Shown: positions 1 through 7,784 of the stretch, in pieces | Position numbering within the stretch: position 1 is the first letter of the stretch | Layout of the letters: each line of letters starts with the position of its first letter | DNA from: an uncultured Acidimicrobiales bacterium | Lineage (GTDB): Bacteria; Actinomycetota; Acidimicrobiia; Acidimicrobiales; SZUA-35 | Assembly (NCBI GenBank): GCA_937922045.1 | Contig: CAKZXA010000067.1 | Span: 1-35,638 of the forward strand | Length of the DNA: 35,638 nucleotides | Direction of reading: 5' to 3' | Notes under the pieces: model-generated | The model's database searches: none | Told to the model about the DNA's origin: nothing | The model's input: only the letters and a program-made list of their open reading frames with translations | Position numbers and translations under genes: made by a program

Positions 1-22
1 ATCTTTACGGAGTCAAACCTAA

Positions 23-208
23 ATGCTTCACTATGAATTTCTTTCTGCTTGGATGAAGGCCCAGACCAAGAGCGAGCGTGGTGCTTCGCTCGTTGAGTAC
101 GCCCTGTTGGTTGCGTTGATCGCGGTTGTTTGTATCGGTGCGGTTACCTTCCTTGGTGGTTCGGCCAGCGACAAGCTGAGCGACGTCGGTAACTCGATCT
201 CCAACTAA
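23..208 (+). CDS. Flp/Fap-type pilin (Tad pilus prepilin)
   Basis: A 61-residue class III prepilin of the Flp family, the expected major subunit of a Tad (tight adherence) pilus. A short polar leader (residues 1-20) ends in Gly20. The Flp box GASLVEYALL follows, so cleavage by a TadV/PilD-type peptidase after Gly20 would leave a mature chain with Glu at +5 and Tyr at +6, both hallmarks of Flp pilins. Residues 21-45 form the single hydrophobic assembly helix. An ACGGAG Shine-Dalgarno (7-12) lies 10 nt before the ATG. The rest of a tad cluster, if present, lies to the left of the window. The gene is followed by a strong hairpin terminator, so it is probably the last gene of its transcript or is expressed alone. 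Confidence 0.92.
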   Translation: MLHYEFLSAWMKAQTKSERGASLVEYALLVALIAVVCIGAVTFLGGSASDKLSDVGNSISN

Positions 209-274
209 TCCACCCCCGCTAATCCACCCAGAATCTTGATCCACCGCTGATTCCCACAATCAGCATCTCCACCA

Positions 275-314
275 GAAGAGAGAGGAAGCCCCTGAAGGCG
301 CTTCCTCTCTCTTC
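275..314. terminator. Hairpin terminator, 15-bp perfect stem
   Basis: A perfect inverted repeat, GAAGAGAGAGGAAGC (275-289) and its complement (300-314), encloses a 10-nt loop and is followed on the plus strand by GCGTTTT. It sits between the 3' ends of the plus-strand pilin gene and the minus-strand propeller gene. It can terminate the pilin intrinsically and may act for both. No T tract is seen on the minus strand. Confidence 0.85.
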
Positions 315-332
315 GCGTTTTCGGCCGTGGCG

Positions 333-3300
333 TTACCCGCAGTCTTCACTGTTGGGGTAGGCCTGCTCGACGAGCACAAGCGTGTCGGTCAGCGCGAGCG
401 AGCTGATGGGAGCATCCCCGTCGAGCGTGAGTCGTTGAGTGACACCATCGGCGCCCTGCCAGATGAGGGTGTTGTCGAGAGCAGCGATCATGAGCCCGTC
501 GTCGACATGGCTGAGAGGTGAAGCTCCGCCGCCGAGCCCGCCGGCTGCTTGCAGTACCGCTGGCACCTCGGCTGTTGCCCGCGCCGGGATCGTCACGAAG
601 CCGGGTCTGACCGGCCCTTCAACCAGAAAGACGAGTCCTTCGTCGACCATGCCGAGGTAACCGTTGCCGCCAGCGTTGTTCACGTTGAGCTGGGTCGACC
701 AGATTTCGTCGTCGGGATCATCGGCGTCGACAAGGAACAGCTCGCGGGTCACGTCGGCGTCAGCATCGGCGTCGTTGCGCTTGTCGTACAGAACCTTGTC
801 GCCAGCTAGGGCACCCGAGCGCACATGTTCACGCCACCACGACTCACCCGTTGTGTTGTTCCAAACCTCAAGGCGACTGTTTGGACCGTTGCTCGACCCG
901 AGAAGGAGGAGGGAATAGTTCTTATTCGATTGCAACCCGTTGCCGGGCGATGCAGGGTTGCCTAGCTGGTGCCAGTCTTCGTCGAGGGCGAAGCGGCGCA
1001 GGCGTTCGGTTTCTCCCGTTGCCGGGTCGAAACGGACAACCTCTCCATCGTTGCGGTCGACCACCACCTGAGGGCCTGATGGGTTGGGCGACGCCAGCAG
1101 GTTTTGCCATGTGTCGGTCGATACGACTCGATAACCGGGAACGAGGTCGTCGGTTGAAAGCCCCCAATTCTTCGTGCTGGCCGAAAAGTCATGACGGATG
1201 GCGCCGTCGCGCTCGATGATGGTCGCCACCCGTTGGCCATCAGTCCAATCTTGGTGGAAGCCTTCAGCCACCAGGAGGGCCTCCGACGGTTCGGCATCGT
1301 CGGACAACCCAAAGAGCTGAAGCGTTCGCGCCTCGAACGTTCGCTGCCAGCGGGGCTCGCCGGTAGCAGAATCGATGAAGGTAACGCTGGGCGGGTATTC
1401 GCCGTGTCGAGGATCGACGACGAGCACAGCGTCCGAGCCGAACGTTTGAACACCGCCGGGCTGGGAGGGAATGACCTGGCTCCAGACGATCGTTTCGTCG
1501 CTAAGGGAAATCGCTGACAGGGTGGCTGTTGTGCTCGGGCATTCACCACCACGGTCGCCAAGGTTCAACGCGAGCGGCTCGTCGTTGCCGTCGGTGTCGA
1601 GATCACTGTCGAGATCACTGTCGAAATCGTTGAGGAGGCTCGACGTGACCTCCACCGGTAGGGCCGACTCATCGCATGGTTCAGGTCCTGCCTTTTCCGC
1701 CACGAGGGTGCCGTCGACCACGGTGAGGGAGCTAACCGGGCCGACCTCTGTCCGTTGGGTGGGCTGGCCATTGCGTTGCCAGATGATTTCCTGGCCTGAA
1801 ACCGCGACCACTACGTCATCATCCACATGGCTGAGGGGGCTCGGTCCGCCGCCGAGTCGCCCGGCAGCCTTGATCACCTCGGGAAGATCCGTAGCACCGT
1901 CGGCATCGAGCACCAAGAAGTCGCCGCGGCTGGGATCGTCGCCGTCGGCCTCGACGAGGAAGACGAGCCCATCACCGTTGCGCCCTAGGAAGCCGTTTCC
2001 TCCCGCTGGGTTGACCGAGAGATCAACCGCCCATACCACCTCGGTCGGATCGTCGCTTTCCACGAGATGGAGCCTGCGGGTGACGACCTCATGGCGCCCG
2101 GTATCGGTGCGCTTGTCGTGGAGAATCTTGTCGCCCGCCGATGCCGCCGACCGCACATGTTCCTGCTGCCAAGCGATCGTTGCCGTGTCGAGGTAGTAGA
2201 CGACGAGCTTACTGTTTGGCCCCTGCTCGGAGCCGAGCAGCACGAGGAAGTGATCATCGCCAAGCTGTACGGGGGCCCCCGGCGAGTTGGCATTGCCGTA
2301 GGTGTTGTAACGGTTCGTCACACCGTAACGCTCCGCCGGTTTGACCGTGCCAGAATCGAGGTTGATGACATAGGGCGAGTGATCACCGTTGCGCCGATCG
2401 ACCACGACCTGTTTGCCTGCGACCGGTTCGCCTATCCGGATGTCGATAGCTGGGTCGTAGCGCATCGGCTCGTGGGGCTGCCTCGCTGGTCCTGTTGGGG
2501 AGCGCAAGATAACACCCGGTTCAAGCTCGTCGAGCGAGCCTTGGCTTCGATCGAGGAGATCATCAGAGAATGTCTCGATGATCTCACCCGTGCTGTCGAT
2601 CAGTAGGCCGTCGAGGTCATCGTGAAACGGTCCGGTTCTCGTCGCCAGAGCCACGGCGCTGTCAGCCGTGCCGTGCACCCAGAGTCCATCGGCTGCGATG
2701 TAGCGTTGCCAGAGCACGTACCCGGTTTGGGCCTCGATGGCGGCAACGCTTGGAGGAAGGTTGCCGACCTCCGGGTCGATCACGACGACGGCTTTGCCGA
2801 GGGTGGTCAGTCGCCCTGCTGGCTGGCGCTGGATCTGATGCTCCCAGATCGTCTCGCCCGACGTCAGGTCGATACCGAGGAGCGAGGTGTAGGTGTCTTC
2901 ACAGCTGAGATCCGAGGACCATCCGAGGTCGAGTGAGCCGTCTTCGTTGCCCGGCCGGAACACGTCGGTTTCGAGATAGTCGGGAGTGAGTACGAGCTCG
3001 GCTGGTTGATTGTCGAGAGCGTTGGCGAGGGCAAGGGTAGGGGGAGGTGGACGAAACCCGACCTCATAGATCAGCGATGCGCCCCCTACGACGAGGGCAC
3101 CGATGGCGAGCGCTCGCACCGGGCCTGATGAGGCCGGTGCCGGTGAAGTGCCGCGGGCGAAGGTGAGCTCGGTTGCTGCGTCCCACACCAACCGAAGCGA
3201 CACGATCCCGTAGCCGACCAGGGCCAGCCAGGGCAGAATCGCGACGACGGGAAGGTTCAGGCCGGTGGTGGCCAGAGCCCACCAGGTCAGGTTCGTTGCA

Positions 3301-3770
3301 ACCATGAGGGAAACCGTGATGAGAGCGGTTCGTCGGGCGTGCTTGGCCAGCATCTCGTTGCCATCCTGGATGGCCATTCGCTTAATCGCCGTCAACAGGT
3401 ACCAGACCAGAGCCCAGCCGACGATGGCGCCGGTGATGCTGAAGACGAGATCGAGGCCAGTGGGTGAATCCGACGCCCAGCCCGAGAGCGACCAGCCTCC
3501 GCTGGGAACCCCCTGCTCGTTGTTGACCAATCCATCACGTAGCTGCTGGACCACAGAGCCGAGAGCGAAGACGGCGGCTGCGTTGGCGGCCAGCTGAACC
3601 CGGCGAAAGGTTGATTCAGACCGGTAGAGATCGCCGGCCGCAACGGCCACGACGAAGTAGCCGGCGGCATCGATCAGAAGATCAAACGGTCCAATGCGGA
3701 TATCGACGAGCACCACAAGACATCCCCCAAAGAGGCGCCTCAGTGTTGCTGCTCCCTCCCTCTGGCCCAT
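333..3770 (-). CDS. Membrane-anchored double PQQ-like beta-propeller protein
   Basis: A protein of about 1145 residues. The first 245 residues contain roughly five or six hydrophobic segments (about 22-50, 60-78, 108-131, 150-172, 175-198, 221-240). The remainder is predicted extracytoplasmic and made of PQQ-like propeller blades recognisable by repeated 'W...(D/N)..TG' units such as DLTSGETIWEH and DSATGEPRWQR. The soluble part is an internal tandem duplication of about 445 residues per copy: EHVRSAASAGDKILHDKR in copy 1 matches EHVRSGALAGDKVLYDKR in copy 2, and both copies carry SPLSHVDD. An Asp-rich spacer (about residues 714-730) joins the copies. No catalytic residues were recognised; sensing, scaffolding or ligand binding at the cell surface are all possible. 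A TTG six nt upstream (3776) is in frame, but the ATG at 3770 has AAGG at 6 nt spacing. It follows the Gfo/Idh gene after a short gap and may share its transcript. Confidence 0.8.
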   Translation of the reverse strand: MGQREGAATLRRLFGGCLVVLVDIRIGPFDLLIDAAGYFVVAVAAGDLYRSESTFRRVQLAANAAAVFALGSVVQQLRDGLVNNEQGVPSGGWSLSGWASDSPTGLDLVFSITGAIVGWALVWYLLTAIKRMAIQDGNEMLAKHARRTALITVSLMVATNLTWWALATTGLNLPVVAILPWLALVGYGIVSLRLVWDAATELTFARGTSPAPASSGPVRALAIGALVVGGASLIYEVGFRPPPPTLALANALDNQPAELVLTPDYLETDVFRPGNEDGSLDLGWSSDLSCEDTYTSLLGIDLTSGETIWEHQIQRQPAGRLTTLGKAVVVIDPEVGNLPPSVAAIEAQTGYVLWQRYIAADGLWVHGTADSAVALATRTGPFHDDLDGLLIDSTGEIIETFSDDLLDRSQGSLDELEPGVILRSPTGPARQPHEPMRYDPAIDIRIGEPVAGKQVVVDRRNGDHSPYVINLDSGTVKPAERYGVTNRYNTYGNANSPGAPVQLGDDHFLVLLGSEQGPNSKLVVYYLDTATIAWQQEHVRSAASAGDKILHDKRTDTGRHEVVTRRLHLVESDDPTEVVWAVDLSVNPAGGNGFLGRNGDGLVFLVEADGDDPSRGDFLVLDADGATDLPEVIKAAGRLGGGPSPLSHVDDDVVVAVSGQEIIWQRNGQPTQRTEVGPVSSLTVVDGTLVAEKAGPEPCDESALPVEVTSSLLNDFDSDLDSDLDTDGNDEPLALNLGDRGGECPSTTATLSAISLSDETIVWSQVIPSQPGGVQTFGSDAVLVVDPRHGEYPPSVTFIDSATGEPRWQRTFEARTLQLFGLSDDAEPSEALLVAEGFHQDWTDGQRVATIIERDGAIRHDFSASTKNWGLSTDDLVPGYRVVSTDTWQNLLASPNPSGPQVVVDRNDGEVVRFDPATGETERLRRFALDEDWHQLGNPASPGNGLQSNKNYSLLLLGSSNGPNSRLEVWNNTTGESWWREHVRSGALAGDKVLYDKRNDADADADVTRELFLVDADDPDDEIWSTQLNVNNAGGNGYLGMVDEGLVFLVEGPVRPGFVTIPARATAEVPAVLQAAGGLGGGASPLSHVDDGLMIAALDNTLIWQGADGVTQRLTLDGDAPISSLALTDTLVLVEQAYPNSEDCG
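1596..1631. repeat. 12-bp tandem repeat coding an Asp-Ser-Asp-Leu linker
   Basis: Two exact copies plus one diverged copy of GTCGAGATCACT (1596-1607, 1608-1619, then 1620 onward). They encode the DSDL repeats in the acidic linker between the two propeller copies of the large membrane protein. The repeat keeps the reading frame, so slippage would change linker length in steps of four residues. Confidence 0.8.
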
Positions 3771-3784
3771 ACCCAACCTTAGTT

Positions 3785-4789
3785 CTAGGTTGCGTACAAC
3801 ACAGGTCGCTCCAAGCTTCGCACGACGGCTTCCTCACCATCGGCGAGCGAGGCCAGGATCGCCTCGACGACGACCTGGGCCACGAGGCCGTCCCAGGCCG
3901 ACGGGCCGGAGAAGACCCCCGAACGGATCGAGTTGACCCAGGCCTGGTCTTGGTGCCGGTAGGCATCGGCGAACCGCCCAAACCAATCGGCCCCGACCGC
4001 CACCCGGCGATCGCCGGCCTGGCGCAGAGTAGCTCTCAACGGATCACCGGTGAGAACGTCACCGTCTGCTGCCGTTGCCTCAACCGTGACGTCGTAGGCG
4101 TAGGCGGCGTCGTCGAACTCGAGAACGGCGTGAGCACCGGACACCAGGCGACAGAGGACGACGAGGTGGCGAAGAACCCCCTTGTCGTAGGCCGCGTTGG
4201 CTGTCACTGAGAAGATCTCGGATGCGCTCAGAAAGCGAACAGAATGAATGTCGTGCACTACCGACTGTCCGACAATGACCTCGACTGGTCGAGCCGCGGC
4301 GGAGGCGGTGTTGCGATGGGCGCACCGCAGAAAGTGCACAGCGCCGAGTTCGGTGAGCGCCTTCGCTAGCTGCACGTGGGCCTCGTCGTACTCGCGCATG
4401 AAGCCGAGCTGGATCGATCGGCGGCCGCTAGCCGCTTCCGCATCGACCACCCGTTGAGCGTCAGCGATCGAGGTGGCCAGCGGCTTTTCGCACAACATGG
4501 GTTTTCCTGCGGCCAGGGCGGCCAGCGCCAGCTCGGCGTGGGTCTCGTCGGGGCTGGCGATCACGACGGCATCAACATTGGCTGCGCTGGCAACGCTGTC
4601 TACATCGCGGCTGAAGGTGGCGCCCAGCTGTGCGGCCAACGCCTCTGCGTCGTCGCTGAACGGGTCGGCGATCACCGTGACCTCCGTTCCCGGTAGGGCG
4701 TGAAGGGTGTGGGCGTGGAATGTTCCCATGCCGCCAGCGCCGATGATGCCGATACGGACCCGGTCCGAAGCTGTAGCCATGGACCCCAT
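3785..4789 (-). CDS. Gfo/Idh/MocA family NAD(P)-dependent oxidoreductase
   Basis: A 334-residue protein of normal family length. It opens with the Rossmann dinucleotide motif GIIGAGGMG (residues 14-22), has the family EKP motif (101-103, whose lysine is the usual catalytic residue), and carries HDIHSVRFL (179-187) where inositol dehydrogenases hold their catalytic Asp/His pair. This suggests a soluble sugar- or cyclitol-oxidising enzyme; an inositol 2-dehydrogenase-like role is possible, but the substrate cannot be read from sequence. Two in-frame ATGs (4789 and 4780) are candidate starts, and neither has a good Shine-Dalgarno. It lies 14 nt downstream of the TetR gene on the same strand, and the large propeller gene follows within about 15 nt, so the three may be co-transcribed. 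Confidence 0.88.
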   Translation of the reverse strand: MGSMATASDRVRIGIIGAGGMGTFHAHTLHALPGTEVTVIADPFSDDAEALAAQLGATFSRDVDSVASAANVDAVVIASPDETHAELALAALAAGKPMLCEKPLATSIADAQRVVDAEAASGRRSIQLGFMREYDEAHVQLAKALTELGAVHFLRCAHRNTASAAARPVEVIVGQSVVHDIHSVRFLSASEIFSVTANAAYDKGVLRHLVVLCRLVSGAHAVLEFDDAAYAYDVTVEATAADGDVLTGDPLRATLRQAGDRRVAVGADWFGRFADAYRHQDQAWVNSIRSGVFSGPSAWDGLVAQVVVEAILASLADGEEAVVRSLERPVLYAT

Positions 4790-4803
4790 TCTGCCAGATA
4801 GCC

Positions 4804-5418
4804 CTACTCGGCGAGAAGGCGCTGAAGCGAAAGCTGCATGGAGCGAGCGACCTGGTCGTTGTCGAGGCCTTGGTCGTTGAGCTGGTCCCAGGTCTCGAAC
4901 GAGGTTACGGCGGCCATCATGGCTAGTCGCTCTAGCCGGGCTGGGGCTCGCAGCCGGAAGAGCTCCTCACTGAAATGCTGGCCGATCTGGTCGGTGAGGG
5001 TTGCCCGCATCCGATCGACGGCTTGGCGTAGCTCTCCGACCTCAGCCGCCTGGTGGCGGGCGATTCGGTTCATGGATTCAGCGGTCTCGTAGAAGGCGCA
5101 GCGCGCGGCGACGAGACCCTTGATCCTGTTGTTGAGGGAGCCAACGCCAATGCTGGGAACTGCGAGCAGGTGATCATAACGTTCGTAGTAGCGCTGGATG
5201 GCGTGACGGCGCAGATCGTCGAGCGTGGAGAAGTAACGGAAGATCGAGGCCACCGACACCCCAGCCTGTTCAGCTACCTGTTCGACCGATGGCTTTTTCG
5301 CTGGGTCTCTTCCGGCTTTCATGAGTAGATCGATCATGGCGTCGCTCACCGCCAGACGTCCCTGTTCACGGCGGGCTCGTCGCCCGTCTCGAACCTCGGG
5401 TTGGTCTTGTGTCGCCAT
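4804..5418 (-). CDS. TetR/AcrR family transcriptional regulator
   Basis: A 204-residue regulator. The N-terminal helix-turn-helix is recognisable from SVEQVAEQAGVSVASIFRYF, the classic TetR 'VAEQAGVS...FRYF' signature, followed by LDDLRRHAI; the C-terminal helical part would bind an unknown ligand. The open frame extends further upstream, but the start is placed at the ATG at 5418: the HTH is then at the normal distance, and a TATCTT -10 hexamer (5425-5430 on the opposite strand) ends 6 nt before it, indicating a leaderless mRNA. It is divergent from the metallo-hydrolase gene, and the TTGACA palindrome between them is the likely operator. Regulation of itself, the Gfo/Idh gene and the hydrolase is inferred from position. 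Confidence 0.88.
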   Translation of the reverse strand: MATQDQPEVRDGRRARREQGRLAVSDAMIDLLMKAGRDPAKKPSVEQVAEQAGVSVASIFRYFSTLDDLRRHAIQRYYERYDHLLAVPSIGVGSLNNRIKGLVAARCAFYETAESMNRIARHQAAEVGELRQAVDRMRATLTDQIGQHFSEELFRLRAPARLERLAMMAAVTSFETWDQLNDQGLDNDQVARSMQLSLQRLLAE

Positions 5419-5430
5419 AGGTTCAAGATA

Positions 5431-5456
5431 TTGACAGTATGACTCGCAGATGTCAA
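5431..5456. promoter_or_regulatory. Candidate TetR operator, TTGACA-N14-TGTCAA
   Basis: A 26-bp element with 6-bp perfect arms lies in the divergent region between the TetR gene (start 5418) and the metallo-hydrolase gene (start 5450). It covers the TATGAC hexamer (5438-5443) that sits 6 nt before the hydrolase ATG, so a bound repressor would block that start. The TetR gene's own -10 (TATCTT, 5425-5430) abuts the left arm. Assigning it to this TetR is inference. Confidence 0.5.
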
Positions 5457-6328
5457 CATGCTTTTCTATGCTGACCGTGACCCTGCTTGGAACTGGAAGC
5501 CCGATGCCGTCGGCGGATCGAGCCGGGCCCGCAACCCTCGTGTCCGCTCCGTCCCCCGATCCGGAGAAGCCAGAGCTGGCCGAGCACTTCCTCATCGACG
5601 CTGGGCGGGGTGTGCTCATGCGCCTCGCCGCTGCGGGTCTTGGCGCACCCAACCTGACCGCCGTGTTGTTGACCCACCTTCACTCCGATCACATCACCGA
5701 CCTGAACGACGTGATCACGACCCGTTGGATCATGACCTTCGAACCGAGCCCGCTCACCATTGTCGGCCCTGTTGGTACACGATCCGTGGTCGATGCCCTG
5801 CTCGCCTCGCTCGAACCCGACATCGGTTACCGCGTCGCCCACCACGAGGATCTCGACGGCCCGCCCCCGGTCAACGTGATCGAGGTCAGCGATGGCGCCA
5901 TCGATCTTGGCACAGCAACCATCATCGGTTGCGCCCCAACCGATCACAAGCCGGTGGAACCCAGCGTTGGGTTCCGCTTCGCCCATGGTGGCGCATCGGT
6001 GGTGACGGCTGGAGACACCGTGCCTTGCGAAGGCTTGGATCGTTTGTGCGAGGGGGTCGATGCCCTCGTACACACCGTGATCCGCAAAGACATCATCGAG
6101 AACGTTCCCCTTCAGCGGATGCAAGACACCCTCGACTATCACTCATCGCCAACCGAAGCAGGGGAGACCGCTCAACGGGGCGGTGTTGGCACCCTGGTGC
6201 TAACCCACTACGTACCCCCCTTGTTGCCCGGCCACGAAGACGACTGGCGCCAACTCGCAGCCAAAGGCTTTACCGGCATCGTCGAGATGGGCGACGACCT
6301 CCACCAGATCACGATTGGATCGAACTAG
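5450..6328 (+). CDS. MBL-fold metallo-hydrolase, RNase Z/arylsulfatase-like
   Basis: A 292-residue metallo-beta-lactamase-fold protein. It starts with TVTLLGTGSPMPS, the strand-loop typical of the RNase Z-like branch, and has the zinc motif THLHSDH (His76, His78, Asp80, His81). Further ligands are likely in the TDHKPVEP region, in AGDTVPCEGLD (the later metal Asp) and in LTHYVPP (final His). The gene is monocistronic. It could be a phosphodiesterase, arylsulfatase or other hydrolase; a true tRNA-processing role cannot be asserted because the exosite arm was not recognised. The ATG at 5450 is preceded by TATGAC at 6 nt; an in-frame ATG at 5468 is an alternative start. Control by the divergent TetR is likely from the shared palindromic promoter region. 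Confidence 0.88.
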   Translation: MSTCFSMLTVTLLGTGSPMPSADRAGPATLVSAPSPDPEKPELAEHFLIDAGRGVLMRLAAAGLGAPNLTAVLLTHLHSDHITDLNDVITTRWIMTFEPSPLTIVGPVGTRSVVDALLASLEPDIGYRVAHHEDLDGPPPVNVIEVSDGAIDLGTATIIGCAPTDHKPVEPSVGFRFAHGGASVVTAGDTVPCEGLDRLCEGVDALVHTVIRKDIIENVPLQRMQDTLDYHSSPTEAGETAQRGGVGTLVLTHYVPPLLPGHEDDWRQLAAKGFTGIVEMGDDLHQITIGSN

Positions 6329-6349
6329 CGAACAACCGAAGCATGGCAG

Positions 6350-6820
6350 CTACTGAGTGTCGCCGACACCCAGGATGCGCTCGGGGGTGACGAAGATGGC
6401 GGCCCGTCGGTCCTCCCGCATGGCTCGGTCGTACTCGTCATAGTCGTCGTGCTCGCCGCCAGCCGCCTGATAGATCTCACGCATCAATACCCGCAGCGCT
6501 TCGGCGTCGAAGGTGGTGTCTCCAAACGTCACATCATCGGGCCCAATAATGTGTGCCTTGCCGGTCACGCCTCGCCAGGCCCAGCCACGACGAACAGCGA
6601 CCGTGACCTCAGAGCCACGACGGATGTGGCCGAGGCGGGCGGCGCCACCGCGCGAGACGAGGGCAACCATGTCCTCACCGGTTACCGGGTGCGCCGCCAC
6701 GCCGCAGTTGATCACACTGGAAAGCACGCGCCCGTCGCGCTGGGTGGTGCTCACCGTTGCCAGGCCGGTTTCGTCAGCGAGGAAGCGGCGAACTGCATCG
6801 AGGGAAAGATCTGTAGTCAT
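6350..6820 (-). CDS. PPOX-class (pyridoxamine oxidase-like split-barrel) F420/FMN protein
   Basis: A 156-residue split-barrel protein. The N-terminal pattern (VRRFLADETGLATVSTTQRDG, then SSVINCG) and the following GGAARLGHIRRGSEVTVAVRR correspond to the flavin/F420-binding PPOX fold common in Actinobacteria, where members are F420-dependent reductases or cofactor-binding stress proteins. The C-terminal region (MREIYQAAGGEHDDYDEY, then RRAAIFVTPERILG) matches the usual end of the family. It is likely a small cytoplasmic dimer; its substrate is unknown. The start at 6820 has GGGAG immediately before it, too close to act as a normal ribosome site; CAGACT 6 nt upstream could be a weak leaderless -10. 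It converges on the metallo-hydrolase gene with 21 nt between them. Confidence 0.82.
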   Translation of the reverse strand: MTTDLSLDAVRRFLADETGLATVSTTQRDGRVLSSVINCGVAAHPVTGEDMVALVSRGGAARLGHIRRGSEVTVAVRRGWAWRGVTGKAHIIGPDDVTFGDTTFDAEALRVLMREIYQAAGGEHDDYDEYDRAMREDRRAAIFVTPERILGVGDTQ

Positions 6821-6860
6821 CTCCCAAGTCTGCCCGCAACAGGACGAAGCGTCGAGTGGT

Positions 6861-6920
6861 CGTTGGTTGGTTTCGTTGGTTGGTTTCGTGGGTTGGTTTC
6901 GTGGGTTGGTTTTGTGGTTA
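6861..6920 (+). repeat. 13-bp G/T-rich tandem repeat between divergent genes
   Basis: Four consecutive units at a 13-bp period (starting 6869, 6882, 6895 and 6908) have the consensus GGTTTCGTGGGTT, preceded by a partial GGTTGGTT. The plus strand is G/T-only over most of the stretch and contains paired GGTTGG blocks. It fills the divergent intergenic region between the PPOX gene (start 6820) and the gene at 6974. Confidence 0.85.
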
Positions 6921-6973
6921 GTAGGCTGGTCTGGTTGCGCCCTGATGGCGTTAGCTGCGTCGGAAGACCGTTC

Positions 6974-7765
6974 ATGTCACGCTTTGTTGTTGCTACCCAA
7001 GAGCTAGATCATCTGGGCCGCGGGTACGATTCGCTTGCTGCCGAGCTTGAGACCTCAGCTCGACGCGTTCGTCGTGACGCAGCGAAGGTGACATTCAACG
7101 AGGCCGATCCCGCCTTCAGCATTGAGTCGTTCCGTTCGCGCTCATGGCAAGTTTCACATGACCTCAGTCGGCTGGCCGCTGAGCTAGCTGCCGATGCAGA
7201 TGTGATGCGCCGTTCGGCAAGGGGGGCTGAGGAGGCCGATGGTGTCTTGTTCGAGTCGCCCGGTCGCCTTACCGCCTCCGCATTCGATGCGTCGCCGGTC
7301 TCGAACGGTGGGTCATCGGTCGGGGCTGACCAGCTCGGGGAGGCGCTGGAAGGTATCGGTCGCCTGGCCCGCGGCGTCGAGGTCTTCGCTGGTCTCACCG
7401 CCATCCCAGCCGTCGGTTCGGCCTTGGGCCTTCTCGCTCATGTCGCGTCCGATGCAGCGCCCGAGGCACCACTCGATACGATGCCCGCCGACCGGCTGGT
7501 GGCTGTGGCCGGGGTGGCGTGGGAGCGAGGATGGCAGACCGCGGCGGAAGCTATGCGCGCCCTGACAGGAGACCTGGCCCAGATCGGATCGGAGACGATC
7601 CCCACCTCGGTGACCACAGCCACCGGCACGCGCTTGGCCGTTCCCGTGAACGCCGATTCGTCGCTTGGCCTCTTCGGGGCCCTGCTCGCTCTACCACCGC
7701 TTGTCGCCGCAGGCCTTTTCGTCCGCACCGACGATGTAGACGACCTGAACGTGGAACCTGATTGA
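6974..7765 (+). CDS. Hypothetical protein, helical N-terminus, hydrophobic C-terminus
   Basis: A 263-residue protein not recognised as a named family. Residues 1-85 look like two long amphipathic helices rich in Ala, Arg and Glu, with a central RSRSWQVSHDL segment. This loosely recalls the helix-turn-helix layout of WXG100/ESX-type proteins but lacks the W-x-G motif. Residues 115-135 (GLTAIPAVGSALGLLAHVA) and the end (SLGLFGALLALPPLVAAGLFV) are hydrophobic, suggesting membrane association. The frame is open much further upstream, but that part runs antisense to the PPOX gene and through the tandem repeat. The ATG at 6974 has GGAAG at 7 nt spacing and is taken as the start. Function unknown; a secretion- or envelope-linked role is only a guess. 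Confidence 0.7.
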   Translation: MSRFVVATQELDHLGRGYDSLAAELETSARRVRRDAAKVTFNEADPAFSIESFRSRSWQVSHDLSRLAAELAADADVMRRSARGAEEADGVLFESPGRLTASAFDASPVSNGGSSVGADQLGEALEGIGRLARGVEVFAGLTAIPAVGSALGLLAHVASDAAPEAPLDTMPADRLVAVAGVAWERGWQTAAEAMRALTGDLAQIGSETIPTSVTTATGTRLAVPVNADSSLGLFGALLALPPLVAAGLFVRTDDVDDLNVEPD

Positions 7766-7784
7766 CCGGTTGATCGAGCCAGCG

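Noticed and set aside
5453-6142. 229-residue minus-strand frame antisense to the metallo-hydrolase
   Set aside because: No recognisable motifs, and complementary to a well-supported gene.
5458-6390. 310-residue open frame overlapping the metallo-hydrolase in another frame
   Set aside because: Arg/Pro/His-rich composition typical of a +2 shadow of a GC-rich gene. The real frame has the HxHxDH motif.
6861-6920. CRISPR array in the G/T repeat
   Set aside because: A contiguous 13-bp tandem repeat with no spacers.
6449-6973. N-terminal extension of the 6974 gene
   Set aside because: It runs antisense to the PPOX gene and through the 13-bp tandem repeat. The ATG at 6974 has GGAAG at 7 nt and the protein is coherent from there.
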